A model generated the notes under the pieces. It did not search any database and had not been told where the DNA came from. It saw only the letters and a program-made list of their open reading frames with translations. 64,000 bases of DNA from PHAA01 sp964457945 (GTDB lineage: Bacteria > Bacillota > Syntrophomonadia > Syntrophomonadales > Syntrophomonadaceae): positions 178,092 through 242,091 of the forward strand of contig CAYWFX010000002.1 of NCBI GenBank assembly GCA_964457945.1, read 5' to 3'. Positions 1 to 8,568 of the stretch are shown here, in pieces (the first letter of the stretch is position 1; each line of letters opens with the position of its first letter). A program made the position numbers and the translations under genes.

Positions 1-1
1 A

Positions 2-661
2 GGTTGTATTGCATTTGACTGCTTCGGCGCGGGACAAAAAGTTGCCCAAGTCAGCTTCGGTGGACACGACTGGAGGAAAGCCCCAGAATCAGCGCAGCAA
101 ATGTTTGAGGTGTTTCTAATCATGCGGCAACTCCATGAGTTACTCTGGTATCTGACAGAAGCGCTGACGTTACAACCAGCCCTCCCTATCCATGATGTGC
201 TCAGATCTATGCAGGGCGAGACGGAACGCCTCACTAATCTCAGCCCCGACTCTCTCATGAAACTGGACGTGGCAGTACACCGAGCAGATGTTAATACTCT
301 GCTCCTAAAGACCAGTGAACTTGTGCGGGCCGAAGCTCGCCCAAGGCAGAAGGCTCATTCTGGGCGTAAAAAGGCCTTCGGTCGAGGAGTCGATCTTATT
401 GCTGCTGACCTCAGAAGAATTGACCTAAGAGGAGCAAACTTGAGAGGCGCTTACCTTATTGCTGCTGACCTTAGAGGAACCGACCTGAGTGGTACTGATT
501 TCATTGGGGCTGATTTCCGAGATGCTGATCTCACCGGGGCCGACCTGAGCAAGAGTATCTTTCTCACCCAAGCCCAACTTAACGTAGCTAAGGGGGATTC
601 CAGCACAAAGTTACCTTCGTCACTAATTCGACCAACTCACTGGGACACTTGCAATAAGTAA
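2..661 (+). CDS. Pentapeptide-repeat protein, 5' end outside window
   Basis: The frame is open from base 2 to the stop at 659-661, so the gene starts upstream of the window; the ATG at 101 is only an internal methionine. The visible 219 residues have a helical N-terminal part (a leucine-rich stretch around visible residues 34-60) and a C-terminal run of about eleven pentapeptide repeats with the A(D/N)LRG pattern, for example ADLRGTDLSGTDF, ending some 25 residues before the stop. Such repeats fold as a right-handed quadrilateral beta-helix. Function cannot be read from the repeat alone. It lies 26 bases before yccF on the same strand. Confidence 0.75.
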   Translation, partial: GCIAFDCFGAGQKVAQVSFGGHDWRKAPESAQQMFEVFLIMRQLHELLWYLTEALTLQPALPIHDVLRSMQGETERLTNLSPDSLMKLDVAVHRADVNTLLLKTSELVRAEARPRQKAHSGRKKAFGRGVDLIAADLRRIDLRGANLRGAYLIAADLRGTDLSGTDFIGADFRDADLTGADLSKSIFLTQAQLNVAKGDSSTKLPSSLIRPTHWDTCNK

Positions 662-686
662 AGCGAGTAGAAAATGGAGGAAGACA

Positions 687-1049
687 ATGAATTTTATTGG
701 CAACATTATTTGGCTATTATTAGGTGGTATCATTGCATTTATTTTATGGTCTATAGCCGGTGTGATTTTGTGCATAACAGTTATTGGTATACCTTTTGGA
801 GTTCAATGTTTCAAGATTGCTAAATTTGTGTTGTGGCCTTTTGGAAAAGAAATAGAACTTGGTCATTTTGGAGCAGGAGGATTGATTTTCAATATCATCT
901 GGCTGATTTTATTTGGATGGGAGTTTGCCATAACTCATTTCGTTATAGGTTCAATTTTTTGTATAACTATTGTGGGTATACCATTTGGACTTCAACATTT
1001 TAAATTTGCTAAACTTGGGCTCATACCTTTTGGAGCAATAATAAGTTAG
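687..1049 (+). CDS. yccF: YccF-family inner-membrane protein
   Basis: 120 residues, almost entirely hydrophobic, with two copies of the YccF (DUF307) signature: CITVIGIPFG near residue 29 and CITIVGIPFG near residue 92, each followed by a short FK/AK amphipathic stretch. This duplicated hairpin is diagnostic of the family; its biochemical role is unknown. The ATG follows GGAGG with a 6-base spacer. The next gene on the same strand starts 58 bases after the stop. Confidence 0.85.
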   Translation: MNFIGNIIWLLLGGIIAFILWSIAGVILCITVIGIPFGVQCFKIAKFVLWPFGKEIELGHFGAGGLIFNIIWLILFGWEFAITHFVIGSIFCITIVGIPFGLQHFKFAKLGLIPFGAIIS

Positions 1050-1107
1050 ACCCATGCAAGAACCGTCCTCTTGCTTCGATTTATTAAGCAGTAGAAAGGT
1101 GGTATGT

Positions 1108-1698
1108 ATGCTTTTCTCTAAACATCTGCGATTACTCTTATTTGTCACTTTAGGTTGGGCGTTGTTTGTCTTAGTAGGTTGGCCTAGTTACTATCAAACC
1201 TGGTCCTTAAAATGGCTTTTATATTTTTGTTGTGCAGTTTACCTGCTTGTTGGATTATACATTTATACTAGAGTCAAACAGTGGCGCGGTAATCGCCTTA
1301 TCTATGGTCTATGGCTGGCTTTTTATATAACGGTTCCCCTTTTATTCTATGATTACCTGTATATCAATTTTATTAGGATCGAACCTTTTGATCTGCTTAA
1401 CCGATTTTGGTTCTTGTCTATTTTTTATATTATTCCATGGATTCAAGCGCTGCTATTATTTTTGTATATAAAGACTGAAAGAGTTAACGGCAAAGTGTGG
1501 CTTGGTTTAGGATTTCTGTTTTTTATTTTTGCTGTGTTCTTGAAAAATCAGTGGGCTATTTTTGATGCCGGTTTTTTTGATACGAGGCGAAGCATAAGTA
1601 TGTTGGAAGCGGCATTAAGATATTCAATTTATGGTACGGTGTTATCATCAAGTTTATTGTCTTTCCTACGAATAGTAAGTAAAGTTGTGAAAAAGTAA
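1108..1698 (+). CDS. Unknown five-helix membrane protein
   Basis: I do not recognise a family. From the ATG at 1108 the product is 196 residues with about five hydrophobic segments (around residues 8-30, 36-57, 68-88, 100-124 and 128-150) and short charged loops. I prefer 1108 to the in-frame ATG at 1054 because AAAGGTGG lies just upstream of 1108, while the 1054 start would add a polar stretch without a ribosome site. The third plus-strand gene in a row after the pentapeptide and YccF genes; no hairpin separates it from them. Confidence 0.6.
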   Translation: MLFSKHLRLLLFVTLGWALFVLVGWPSYYQTWSLKWLLYFCCAVYLLVGLYIYTRVKQWRGNRLIYGLWLAFYITVPLLFYDYLYINFIRIEPFDLLNRFWFLSIFYIIPWIQALLLFLYIKTERVNGKVWLGLGFLFFIFAVFLKNQWAIFDAGFFDTRRSISMLEAALRYSIYGTVLSSSLLSFLRIVSKVVKK

Positions 1699-1808
1699 TT
1701 TTGATACTAATTGAATCAATAATTAGTGCCTCTGCTCGGGACCGGGATTATTAAAATGGTGGAAATGGAAAGACAAAAGTTAATAGAGTAGGATATGGGG
1801 GTAAAGAG

Positions 1809-2759
1809 ATGAATATTGGGGTAATAGGAGTCGGGGGAGTCGGGGGCTATTTTGGCGGTAAATTGACCAGCTTATTGAAGCAGGAATGCTGGCTGGATTT
1901 AAATGTCTTTTTTGTAGCCCGGAACAAGCACCTGGAGGCAATCAATAAGAATGGTCTGATATTGAGTACGGTTGATGAGGGGGAAATGATCTGTCGGCCG
2001 ACCCTGTCCACCGACAATATCGATGAACTTCCCGAATTGGATCTATGTTTGTTGTGCGTTAAAAGCTACGACCTAGATAAAGTTTTAGAATCACTTAACG
2101 CCAAAATAAAACCGCAAACCCAAATAATCCCCCTGTTAAATGGGGTGGACATTTATGAAAGAATTAGGACCGTTATTTCCCAGGGGATTGTATATCCGGC
2201 ATGCGTTTACGTTGGTACCCATATCGAAAGCTACGGCAAGGTAGTACAAAATGGAGGCAGCTGCACTATTTTATTCGGGAAAGACCCTGCCCATCCAGAA
2301 GCATTTCCCCAGATAATATTTGATCTTTTTAACGCTGCTAGTATTAAGCATCAATGGTGCGATAATAACCCCTATTCAGAAATATGGAGCAAATATATTT
2401 TCATTGCAGCATATGGGATGGTAACTGCCGGTGAAAATAAGACTGTGGGTGAAGTGCTGGAATCTGATGAGTTAAGGCCACTGGTACTTGGCATAATGAA
2501 TGAAATTGTAGCTATAGGCAAGAAGCAGGAAGTTAGCTTGCCTGATACTATAATTGCTGATTCCTTAAATAAGGCCAGTAACTTTCCTTATGAAACCAGA
2601 ACCTCCTTCCAAAGGGATTTTGAACAAATGGACAAGTCTGACGAAAGAGAACTCTACGGTAATACCATTATTCGATTAGGCGAACGGGTGGGAGTTCAGA
2701 CCCCGATCACCCGGCAAATACAGAACAAACTGGATCAAACGAAAGGAGTACCAGTATGA
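1809..2759 (+). CDS. 2-dehydropantoate 2-reductase family protein
   Basis: 316 residues of the ketopantoate reductase (ApbA/PanE) family, which reduces 2-dehydropantoate to pantoate with NADPH in CoA biosynthesis. The N-terminus has the nucleotide-binding GxGxxG motif (GVGGVGGYFGG), followed by the conserved CVKSYDL with the substrate Lys, the NGVD motif, and a C-terminal helical domain with the WSK segment. Many paralogues act on other 2-oxo acids, so I do not assign panE firmly. The stop overlaps the cupin gene start by four bases (ATGA), so the two are translationally coupled and probably handle one substrate. Confidence 0.8.
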   Translation: MNIGVIGVGGVGGYFGGKLTSLLKQECWLDLNVFFVARNKHLEAINKNGLILSTVDEGEMICRPTLSTDNIDELPELDLCLLCVKSYDLDKVLESLNAKIKPQTQIIPLLNGVDIYERIRTVISQGIVYPACVYVGTHIESYGKVVQNGGSCTILFGKDPAHPEAFPQIIFDLFNAASIKHQWCDNNPYSEIWSKYIFIAAYGMVTAGENKTVGEVLESDELRPLVLGIMNEIVAIGKKQEVSLPDTIIADSLNKASNFPYETRTSFQRDFEQMDKSDERELYGNTIIRLGERVGVQTPITRQIQNKLDQTKGVPV

Positions 2760-3097
2760 AACATCAAAGTGTATATAACGTCTCCCCAGAGGGGTATGTA
2801 GAGGCTTTAGATGGTATCCATCGGAAAACTCTGGTATGGGGAAATAATGCCCTCTTAACTGAATTTAAACTGGCAGGAGGAAAAAAGCTGCCCTTGCACA
2901 AACATGATGAAGAGCAAGTTGGATATCTGGTTTCCGGTCATATCATTCTGCTGATTGATAATGAAAAATATGATATGTTGCCTGGAGACAGTTGGGCGAT
3001 TCCAGGCGGAATTGAGCACTCTGCAGAAATAATAGCAGATTCAGTAGCTATCGAAGTATTCTCACCGGTAAGGATTGATTACTTGCCCGACCTTTAA
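2756..3097 (+). CDS. Small cupin-domain protein
   Basis: 113 residues, a single cupin barrel. Cupin motif 1 is visible as GGKKLPLHKHDEEQVGYLVSG with metal-ligand candidates His48 and His50 and an acidic pair just after; motif 2 is PGDSWAIPGGIEHS, giving the last His. The start overlaps the preceding reductase by four bases. Cupins of this size are often isomerases, dioxygenases or ligand sensors, and substrate cannot be told here. Coupling to the reductase suggests a shared pathway. Confidence 0.8.
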   Translation: MKHQSVYNVSPEGYVEALDGIHRKTLVWGNNALLTEFKLAGGKKLPLHKHDEEQVGYLVSGHIILLIDNEKYDMLPGDSWAIPGGIEHSAEIIADSVAIEVFSPVRIDYLPDL

Positions 3098-3132
3098 CGA
3101 GGATAAGGCTGCGTTGGGATCACTGTATGCGC

Positions 3133-3966
3133 CTACCCTCTATAGACCGATTTTAACAGCTTTATTTCTTCAGCATAACCGGGTAATTCATTGGGAGTCT
3201 CCAAATAGAACGGCAGGTGCCGCAGCCGAGAATGATTAATAATATTCGTAATAGCTTCCAGGCCTATGGTTCCTTCCCCTATTTTAGCGTGGCGATCCTT
3301 ATGGCTGGCATAAGGGGTTAAGTTATCATTCAAATGGATAGCCTTCAACTTATCCAGACCGATCAGTTTATCAAATTGCTCCAGCACCCCGTCCAGGTCG
3401 TTTACAATGTCATAACCAGCCGAATAAATATGGCAGGTATCCAAGCACACGCCCATCTTTTCGATCAAATGGACCCTGCCCAGGATTTGACTGATCTCCT
3501 CAAAGTTGCTGCCTACTTCGCTGCCCTTGCCCGACATGGTTTCCAGCAGCACCAGGGTCGTCTGTTCCGGGCGCAAGGCCTGATTCAGCAGTTGCACAAT
3601 CAAGTCTATGCCTATTGCCACTCCCTGTCCCACATGACTGCCGGGGTGAAAAGTGTACTGGTTGTTCGGTAAATACTCCATATTGGCCAGATCGTCTTTT
3701 ATCACCATATGGGCAAATTCCCTAATATGCGGATCAACAGCGCAGGCATTCAGCGTATAGGGTGCATGACCTAAAAGCGGCGCAAATTGATGCTCCTGCG
3801 CTAAAGCCATCAAGGCAGCGGCATCCTTTTCATCGATTTTCTTCGCTTTACTGCCCCGTGGATTGCGGGTGAAAAACTGAAATGTATTGGCTCCCAGGCT
3901 TAAAGCCTCTTCCCCCATATGCTTGAAGCCTTTTGAAGTCGATAAATGACAGCCGATATTAAGCAT
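3133..3966 (-). CDS. nfo: Deoxyribonuclease IV (endonuclease IV)
   Basis: 277 residues, the usual length of the family. It cleaves the phosphodiester 5' to abasic sites in base-excision repair. The TIM-barrel signatures with the three-zinc ligands are present: GHAPYTLNACA, TFHPGSHVGQG, LETMSGKGSEVG, CLDTCHIYSAGYD, HLNDNLTPYASHKDRH and the final LETPNE. ATG start at 3966. The 168-bp palindrome at 3986-4153 separates it from ogt upstream, so the two repair genes face the same way but may not share a transcript. Confidence 0.95.
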   Translation of the reverse strand: MLNIGCHLSTSKGFKHMGEEALSLGANTFQFFTRNPRGSKAKKIDEKDAAALMALAQEHQFAPLLGHAPYTLNACAVDPHIREFAHMVIKDDLANMEYLPNNQYTFHPGSHVGQGVAIGIDLIVQLLNQALRPEQTTLVLLETMSGKGSEVGSNFEEISQILGRVHLIEKMGVCLDTCHIYSAGYDIVNDLDGVLEQFDKLIGLDKLKAIHLNDNLTPYASHKDRHAKIGEGTIGLEAITNIINHSRLRHLPFYLETPNELPGYAEEIKLLKSVYRG

Positions 3967-3985
3967 TTAATATTTCCCCCTTTAC

Positions 3986-4153
3986 ACTAGTACCCGGTTA
4001 ACCCTAATTATATATTTTATTCATCGAGTAAAATTCATGTATGACTAGGCGGAGGATTGAGCAATACTGGACGTATTGTGATTGACGATAACGCAGTCAT
4101 ACAGGAATTTGACCGGTGAGAAGGTATGTAATTAGGGTTAACCGGGTACTAGT
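3986..4153. repeat. 168-bp palindromic (MITE-like) element
   Basis: Perfect 25-bp inverted termini (3986-4010 and 4129-4153) begin ACTAGT and contain GGTTAACC. A second nearly perfect pair lies inside (about 4030-4046 and 4095-4110, AGTCATAC), and the centre is CAATAC-TGGAC-GTATTG at about 4062-4078. The whole can fold into one long hairpin with a bulged middle section. No protein is encoded. The CTAG at its right edge supplies the stop codon of ogt. This fits a non-autonomous palindromic transposable element; the mobilising transposase is not in view. Confidence 0.75.
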
Positions 4154-4622
4154 CCATACCCTTACCTCTATATCCTTCCAAGCCCAACAGTTTTTTCTTC
4201 ATATCCAATCCTCCACCATAGCCCACCAGATCCCCATTTGAACCAATTATCCGATGGCAGGGAATAATAATCGGGATAGGATTTCTATTGTTGGCTTGTC
4301 CCACTGCCCGCGCGCCTTGGGGGTTTCCTACGGCTATAGCGATGTCCTTATAGCTGGCCGTTTGCCCGTAAGGAACATCACGAAGCTTCTGCCATACACT
4401 CATCCTAAAGGGCGTTCCCTCCGGCATGAGCGGCAGAATAAATTCTCTTAACTGCCCATTAAGATATAGATCAACTTGCTCGAAGGCCTGTTTTATGAGG
4501 GGCGTCTCGCATAGCTCCATATCCTGGGGCACATTATCACTTGGTAAATACAAATGAGTTATGCACCCATCTTTTTCTGCTATACCAATCTTCCCTATGG
4601 AAGTTTCCCTAAAAAACATCAT
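4149..4622 (-). CDS. ogt: Methylated-DNA-[protein]-cysteine S-methyltransferase
   Basis: 157 residues. Transfers alkyl groups from O6-alkylguanine in DNA to its own cysteine. The active-site motif IIIPCHRIIG is intact, preceded by the HTH recognition segment (QGARAVGQANNRNPIP) and followed by the GYGGGLDMKKKLLGLEG tail. The N-terminal ribonuclease-like domain is short, as in Ogt proteins. The ATG at 4622 follows AAGGGGAG. The stop codon TAG is contributed by the adjoining palindromic element, so the last residues may have been altered when that element inserted. Confidence 0.93.
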   Translation of the reverse strand: MMFFRETSIGKIGIAEKDGCITHLYLPSDNVPQDMELCETPLIKQAFEQVDLYLNGQLREFILPLMPEGTPFRMSVWQKLRDVPYGQTASYKDIAIAVGNPQGARAVGQANNRNPIPIIIPCHRIIGSNGDLVGYGGGLDMKKKLLGLEGYRGKGMD

Positions 4623-4675
4623 AATATTTTCTCCCCTTGTTTAGAGGTAGTACTAGACAACGATTTAGCAGGAAC

Positions 4676-5932
4676 TTATCTAACCTGTCCATCGCCATAA
4701 ATGACAAACTTGCTGGTGGTCAGCTCCTTTAGTCCCATAGGACCGCGGGCATGGAGTTTTTGAGTGCTTATTCCCATTTCGGCTCCCAGTCCAAACACAC
4801 CGCCATCCGTAAAACGGGTAGAGGCATTGGCATAGACTGCAGCGGCATCCACCTCCGCTAAAAAGCGACGCACGTTGCTGTAATTTTCGCTCACGATAGC
4901 TTCACTGTGGCCGGTGCCGTATTGATTGATATGGTCTATAGCTTCATCCAGGCTCTCCACTACCTTAACCGCCATAATCAAATCCAGATATTCTTCAGCC
5001 CAATCCGCTTCACTGGCTGCCAGGATTCCAGGAACAATTTGCTGGCTTTTGGCACAGCCTCTAATTTCCACCCCAGCTGCTTGCAGCTCATGAATTATAC
5101 CGGGTAAGAATTCAGCTGCCACCGTCTCATGTACCAGCAAGGTTTCCGCAGCATTACACACCGATGGTCTTTGCACTTTGGCATTAAATACAATTTTAGC
5201 AGCTTTCTTATAGTCGGCATATTGATCTACATACACATGGCAATTGCCCATTCCGGTCATAATTATGGGTACGATAGCATTCTCCAGCACCACCTGTTTG
5301 AGGCCTTTGCCACCGCGGGGTATCAACACATCCAAATAATCGTGCATTTTCATCATGAAAACGGCAGCTTCCCGGTCCTCGCTGTCTACTAGTTGAATAG
5401 CGCCTTCCGGTATCCCGCATTGACAGGCGGCGGCTGATATAAGGCGGGCTATAACCCGATTAGAGTTTAAAGCTTCTTCCCCACCTCTTAACAGGATGGA
5501 GTTACCGGATTTCAGACACAGGGCTGCCGCATCAGCCGTTACATTAGGACGAGATTCATATATTATTCCGATTACTCCGATAGGAGTTCTTATCCGGCTA
5601 ATGTCCAGACCATTAGGTCTCCGCGACGAATCAATCAGCTCTCCCACTGGATCGGGCAAGGCAGCTATATCTCTCAAGCCCTGAGCCATGTCATGAACTC
5701 GGCTTTCATTTAATGTCAAGCGCTCCAGTAAAGCAGCGGTTAATCCTTGCTTCTGCCCCTGCTCCAGATCCAGAGCATTAGCAGCCAATATTTCCATTTG
5801 ACCTGCTTCCAATCGGTCAGCCATTGCATGCAGTGCTTCATTCTTAATATTTGTCGATGCAGTAGCTAGAAAGCGGGCTGCCTGCTTCGCTTTTATCCCC
5901 TGAGCCACCAGCATTTCCTGAATACTATTCAT
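4676..5932 (-). CDS. proA: Glutamate-5-semialdehyde dehydrogenase
   Basis: 418 residues, the standard ProA length. Reduces gamma-glutamyl phosphate to glutamate-5-semialdehyde with NADPH, second step of proline synthesis. The aldehyde-dehydrogenase fold shows RPSVCNAAETLL with the catalytic Cys, the ESRPNVT segment, and the C-terminal GLGAEMGISTQKLHARGPMG typical of the family. ATG start behind GGGGAGGAG. It follows proB with a 37-base gap, so the pair is an operon. Confidence 0.96.
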   Translation of the reverse strand: MNSIQEMLVAQGIKAKQAARFLATASTNIKNEALHAMADRLEAGQMEILAANALDLEQGQKQGLTAALLERLTLNESRVHDMAQGLRDIAALPDPVGELIDSSRRPNGLDISRIRTPIGVIGIIYESRPNVTADAAALCLKSGNSILLRGGEEALNSNRVIARLISAAACQCGIPEGAIQLVDSEDREAAVFMMKMHDYLDVLIPRGGKGLKQVVLENAIVPIIMTGMGNCHVYVDQYADYKKAAKIVFNAKVQRPSVCNAAETLLVHETVAAEFLPGIIHELQAAGVEIRGCAKSQQIVPGILAASEADWAEEYLDLIMAVKVVESLDEAIDHINQYGTGHSEAIVSENYSNVRRFLAEVDAAAVYANASTRFTDGGVFGLGAEMGISTQKLHARGPMGLKELTTSKFVIYGDGQVR

Positions 5933-5969
5933 TTTAACTCCTCCCCTATAATATAATAGCGTATCCCCG

Positions 5970-7091
5970 CTAGCATTTAACCCAAAGGTTGTTTCTATGG
6001 ATTACCTCATCATAGTCCTTCTCCCCTAGAATCTTCTCTATATCGGCGGATTTTTTACCGGCGATACGCCTTATCTCCTCAGCGTTATAGTTAACCATGC
6101 CCCGAGCTATTTCCCTGCCATCACTGCTCAGGACGGCCACCACGGTACTCCGTTCAAAATCACCTTCTACATCCACAATCCCGGAAGCCAATAAACTCTT
6201 GCCCTTCTTAAGAAGAGCTGTTTCTGCTCCTGAATCGACCTTGACTTTTCCATGTAATACAGTGCCAAACGCAATCCACTTTTTACGTGCCTGCATCTTC
6301 TCTTCCTTCGGTACAAAAAGAGTGCCTAGCTTCTCTCCTGCGACAATCCGGCGAATGACATTGGTCTCGCTGCTGTTGGCAATGACCATAGGGATCCCGG
6401 CTGCCATACAAATACGCGCTCCTTTTAATTTGGTAAGCATCCCCCCTTTGGAAAACGCTATACCGCGACTGTTAGAGTTCTCTTCCATATCCCCGGTAAT
6501 CTCAAACACCTCGCTCTGCAGACAAGCATCTTTATGGACACGAGGATCACGATCATATAACCCGTCCACATCGGATAGTATTATCAATAAATCAGCATCT
6601 ACCAGACCGGCGATCATAGTGGAAAGCATATCATTGTCGCCAAATTTTATCTGATCCACCACAACTGTATCATTTTCATTAATTATAGGTATCACCTGCA
6701 TGTTGAGAATCGCAAAGAAGGTATTGGTCGCATTCAGATAGCGCATTCTCTCATCCAAATCCTCACGGGTAAGTAAAACCTGAGCCACGGTTTTTCCGTA
6801 TTCGGCAAAAATCTTCTCATACATATGCATAAGTGCACCCTGACCAATTGCAGCAAGAGCTTGTTTTTCAGGTATGGTTCGGGGTACTTTTTTCAGACCC
6901 ATCCGGTTCGCCCCGGTTCCAATTGCCCCTGAACTAACCAGCAAAACCTCTATATCTTGGTTATGCAGATCCGCCAGTTCCCTTACAATCCGCTCCATAC
7001 GCCCCAGGTTTAACTGGCCGTTGGCATGGGTTAAGGTGCTGGTTCCCACCTTTACCACAATTCTCTTATAATCTTTGAAACCATCCCGCAT
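5970..7091 (-). CDS. proB: Glutamate 5-kinase with PUA domain
   Basis: 373 residues from the ATG at 7091. Phosphorylates glutamate as the first, normally proline-inhibited, step of proline synthesis. An amino-acid-kinase domain (KVGTSTL, VSSGAIGTGANRM, NENDTVVVDQ, FGDNDMLS, SKGGMLTKL) is followed by a C-terminal PUA domain from about residue 255. The frame stays open to 7157, but the extra 22 residues are low-complexity translation of a repeat block, and GGGAG sits 8 bases before 7091, so the shorter start is preferred. It leads proB-proA. Confidence 0.95.
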   Translation of the reverse strand: MRDGFKDYKRIVVKVGTSTLTHANGQLNLGRMERIVRELADLHNQDIEVLLVSSGAIGTGANRMGLKKVPRTIPEKQALAAIGQGALMHMYEKIFAEYGKTVAQVLLTREDLDERMRYLNATNTFFAILNMQVIPIINENDTVVVDQIKFGDNDMLSTMIAGLVDADLLIILSDVDGLYDRDPRVHKDACLQSEVFEITGDMEENSNSRGIAFSKGGMLTKLKGARICMAAGIPMVIANSSETNVIRRIVAGEKLGTLFVPKEEKMQARKKWIAFGTVLHGKVKVDSGAETALLKKGKSLLASGIVDVEGDFERSTVVAVLSSDGREIARGMVNYNAEEIRRIAGKKSADIEKILGEKDYDEVIHRNNLWVKC

Positions 7092-7107
7092 TTCTTCAAC
7101 TCCCATA

Positions 7108-7304
7108 ACTCTCACCCTTCGGGAACCACCCCCTACGGGGACTTCTGGTGTTCGCATCAGCTCACTATTAAGGTTGCTGGTGCTCCCTGAGGTCGCGATT
7201 AATGCTGCACCCTTTCGGGCACTACTGGTGCTCCCTTGCGGTCACAATTAATGTTGCACCCTTCGGGTACCACTGGTGTTCCCTTTCGGTCACCGTTAAG
7301 GTTG
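7108..7304. repeat. Tandem block of a ~50-bp dispersed repeat
   Basis: At least three imperfect copies of a unit of about 45-50 bases fill the gap between obg and proB. Each contains CCCTTCGGG (a stable CCC-TTC-GGG hairpin), then TACTACTGGTGTTCCC-like sequence, then GGTCGC-AATTAATGTTGC-like sequence. Related copies occur at 14508-14632 and 63844-63901. No gene or known regulatory motif is seen inside. Confidence 0.7.
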
Positions 7305-8564
7305 CTATTCGCTATAATCAAATTCCATATCTTTAATCCTGACCGTGTCGCCTTCCTGAATACCTTTCGCCTTTAAAGCTTCATCTAATCCCATTCTAGC
7401 TACAGTTCTCTGGAATTTCTGCAAGTTTTCATCCTGATCGAAGTTAGTCATATTAAGTAAATTCTCAATCCGTTTGCCAGAAACCTGATATATTCCACCG
7501 ATAACATCTATTACGAAAGGTATATCTTGCTCAAAACGCCTTATTATCCTGGTCTCGCCAATATGCTCCTCAGGAGGAATGCTCTGCAAGATATCATAAG
7601 TTTTCTCTACCAGCTCATCCACACCTTGACCAGTTACTGCTGAAATCCCATAGACCAGATCACCATATTTCTCCTGCAAAGCTTGGAATCTTTCTTCGGC
7701 CTCTGGCACGTCTAATTTGTTAGCTACTATCAAATAAGGTCGCTTCAGCAATTCCGGGTTAAAAAATTCCAGCTCACTGCGTAGTATTATGAAATCCTCC
7801 ATTACGTCCCGGCTATCTACTTGGGCGGTATCCAGAATGAACAACAGAACCTTATTTCTTTCGATATGGCGTAAAAAATCATGACCTAGACCAACACCCT
7901 CATGGGCCCCTTCAATTAAACCGGGAATATCTGCGATTACAAAGGATTCCTTATTCCTGGTTAAAACTACTCCCAAATTAGGAACCAGCGTGGTAAAGGC
8001 ATAATCTGCGATTTTCGGACGAGCCGCTGAAACCCGGGAAATGAATGTTGATTTACCTGCATTAGGAAAACCAACCAGACCTACATCAGCCAGCAATTTG
8101 AGCTCCAAGCGAATCCATTTTTCTTCTCCCGGCTCGCCATTTTCAGCCATAGAAGGAGCCTTGTGGGTGGCATTGGCAAAACGGCTGTTGCCCTTGCCGC
8201 CCCGTCCACCGCGGGCAATAATGGCTTCCTGCCCCGCAGCTGTAAAATCAGCAATTATCTCATTAGTATCATCATCCAGCACAATAGTGCCAACCGGAAC
8301 CTTCACTATCAGGTTTTCGCCCCAGGCCCCATGCTGGTTCTTACCAATTCCGTGGACACCTCGGTCAGCCTTGAAATGTTTCCGGTACTGGAAATCCATC
8401 AAAGTACTCATACCTTCATCAGCCACAAATATAACATTACCGCCCCGACCACCGTCTCCCCCATAAGGGCCACCCAGGGGCACATATTTCTCCCGGCGAA
8501 AGGCCACGCAGCCATTGCCGCCGTCTCCGCCCTTTAAATATATCTTAGCATGATCAATAAACAT
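7305..8564 (-). CDS. obg: GTPase Obg (CgtA)
   Basis: 419 residues from the ATG at 8564, chosen because AAGGAG lies 8 bases upstream and the protein then begins MFIDHAKIYLKGGDGGNG, the canonical Obg start. The glycine-rich Obg fold is residues 1-157, then the GTPase domain with GFPNAGKST (G1), DIPGLIEGA (G3) and NKLD (G4), then the C-terminal OCT domain ending in DMEFDYSE. Obg is needed for 50S maturation and, in Bacillus, for Spo0A activation. It begins 4 bases after the spo0B-like gene, as in Bacillus. Confidence 0.96.
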   Translation of the reverse strand: MFIDHAKIYLKGGDGGNGCVAFRREKYVPLGGPYGGDGGRGGNVIFVADEGMSTLMDFQYRKHFKADRGVHGIGKNQHGAWGENLIVKVPVGTIVLDDDTNEIIADFTAAGQEAIIARGGRGGKGNSRFANATHKAPSMAENGEPGEEKWIRLELKLLADVGLVGFPNAGKSTFISRVSAARPKIADYAFTTLVPNLGVVLTRNKESFVIADIPGLIEGAHEGVGLGHDFLRHIERNKVLLFILDTAQVDSRDVMEDFIILRSELEFFNPELLKRPYLIVANKLDVPEAEERFQALQEKYGDLVYGISAVTGQGVDELVEKTYDILQSIPPEEHIGETRIIRRFEQDIPFVIDVIGGIYQVSGKRIENLLNMTNFDQDENLQKFQRTVARMGLDEALKAKGIQEGDTVRIKDMEFDYSE

Positions 8565-8568
8565 TAAC

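Noticed and set aside
7108..7304. CRISPR array
   Set aside because: The repeats are imperfect, directly adjacent and have no unique spacers; no cas genes are in the window.
5208..8537. Several long frames opposite proA, proB and obg
   Set aside because: They are shadows of strongly recognisable genes on the minus strand, with no ribosome sites and no family features.
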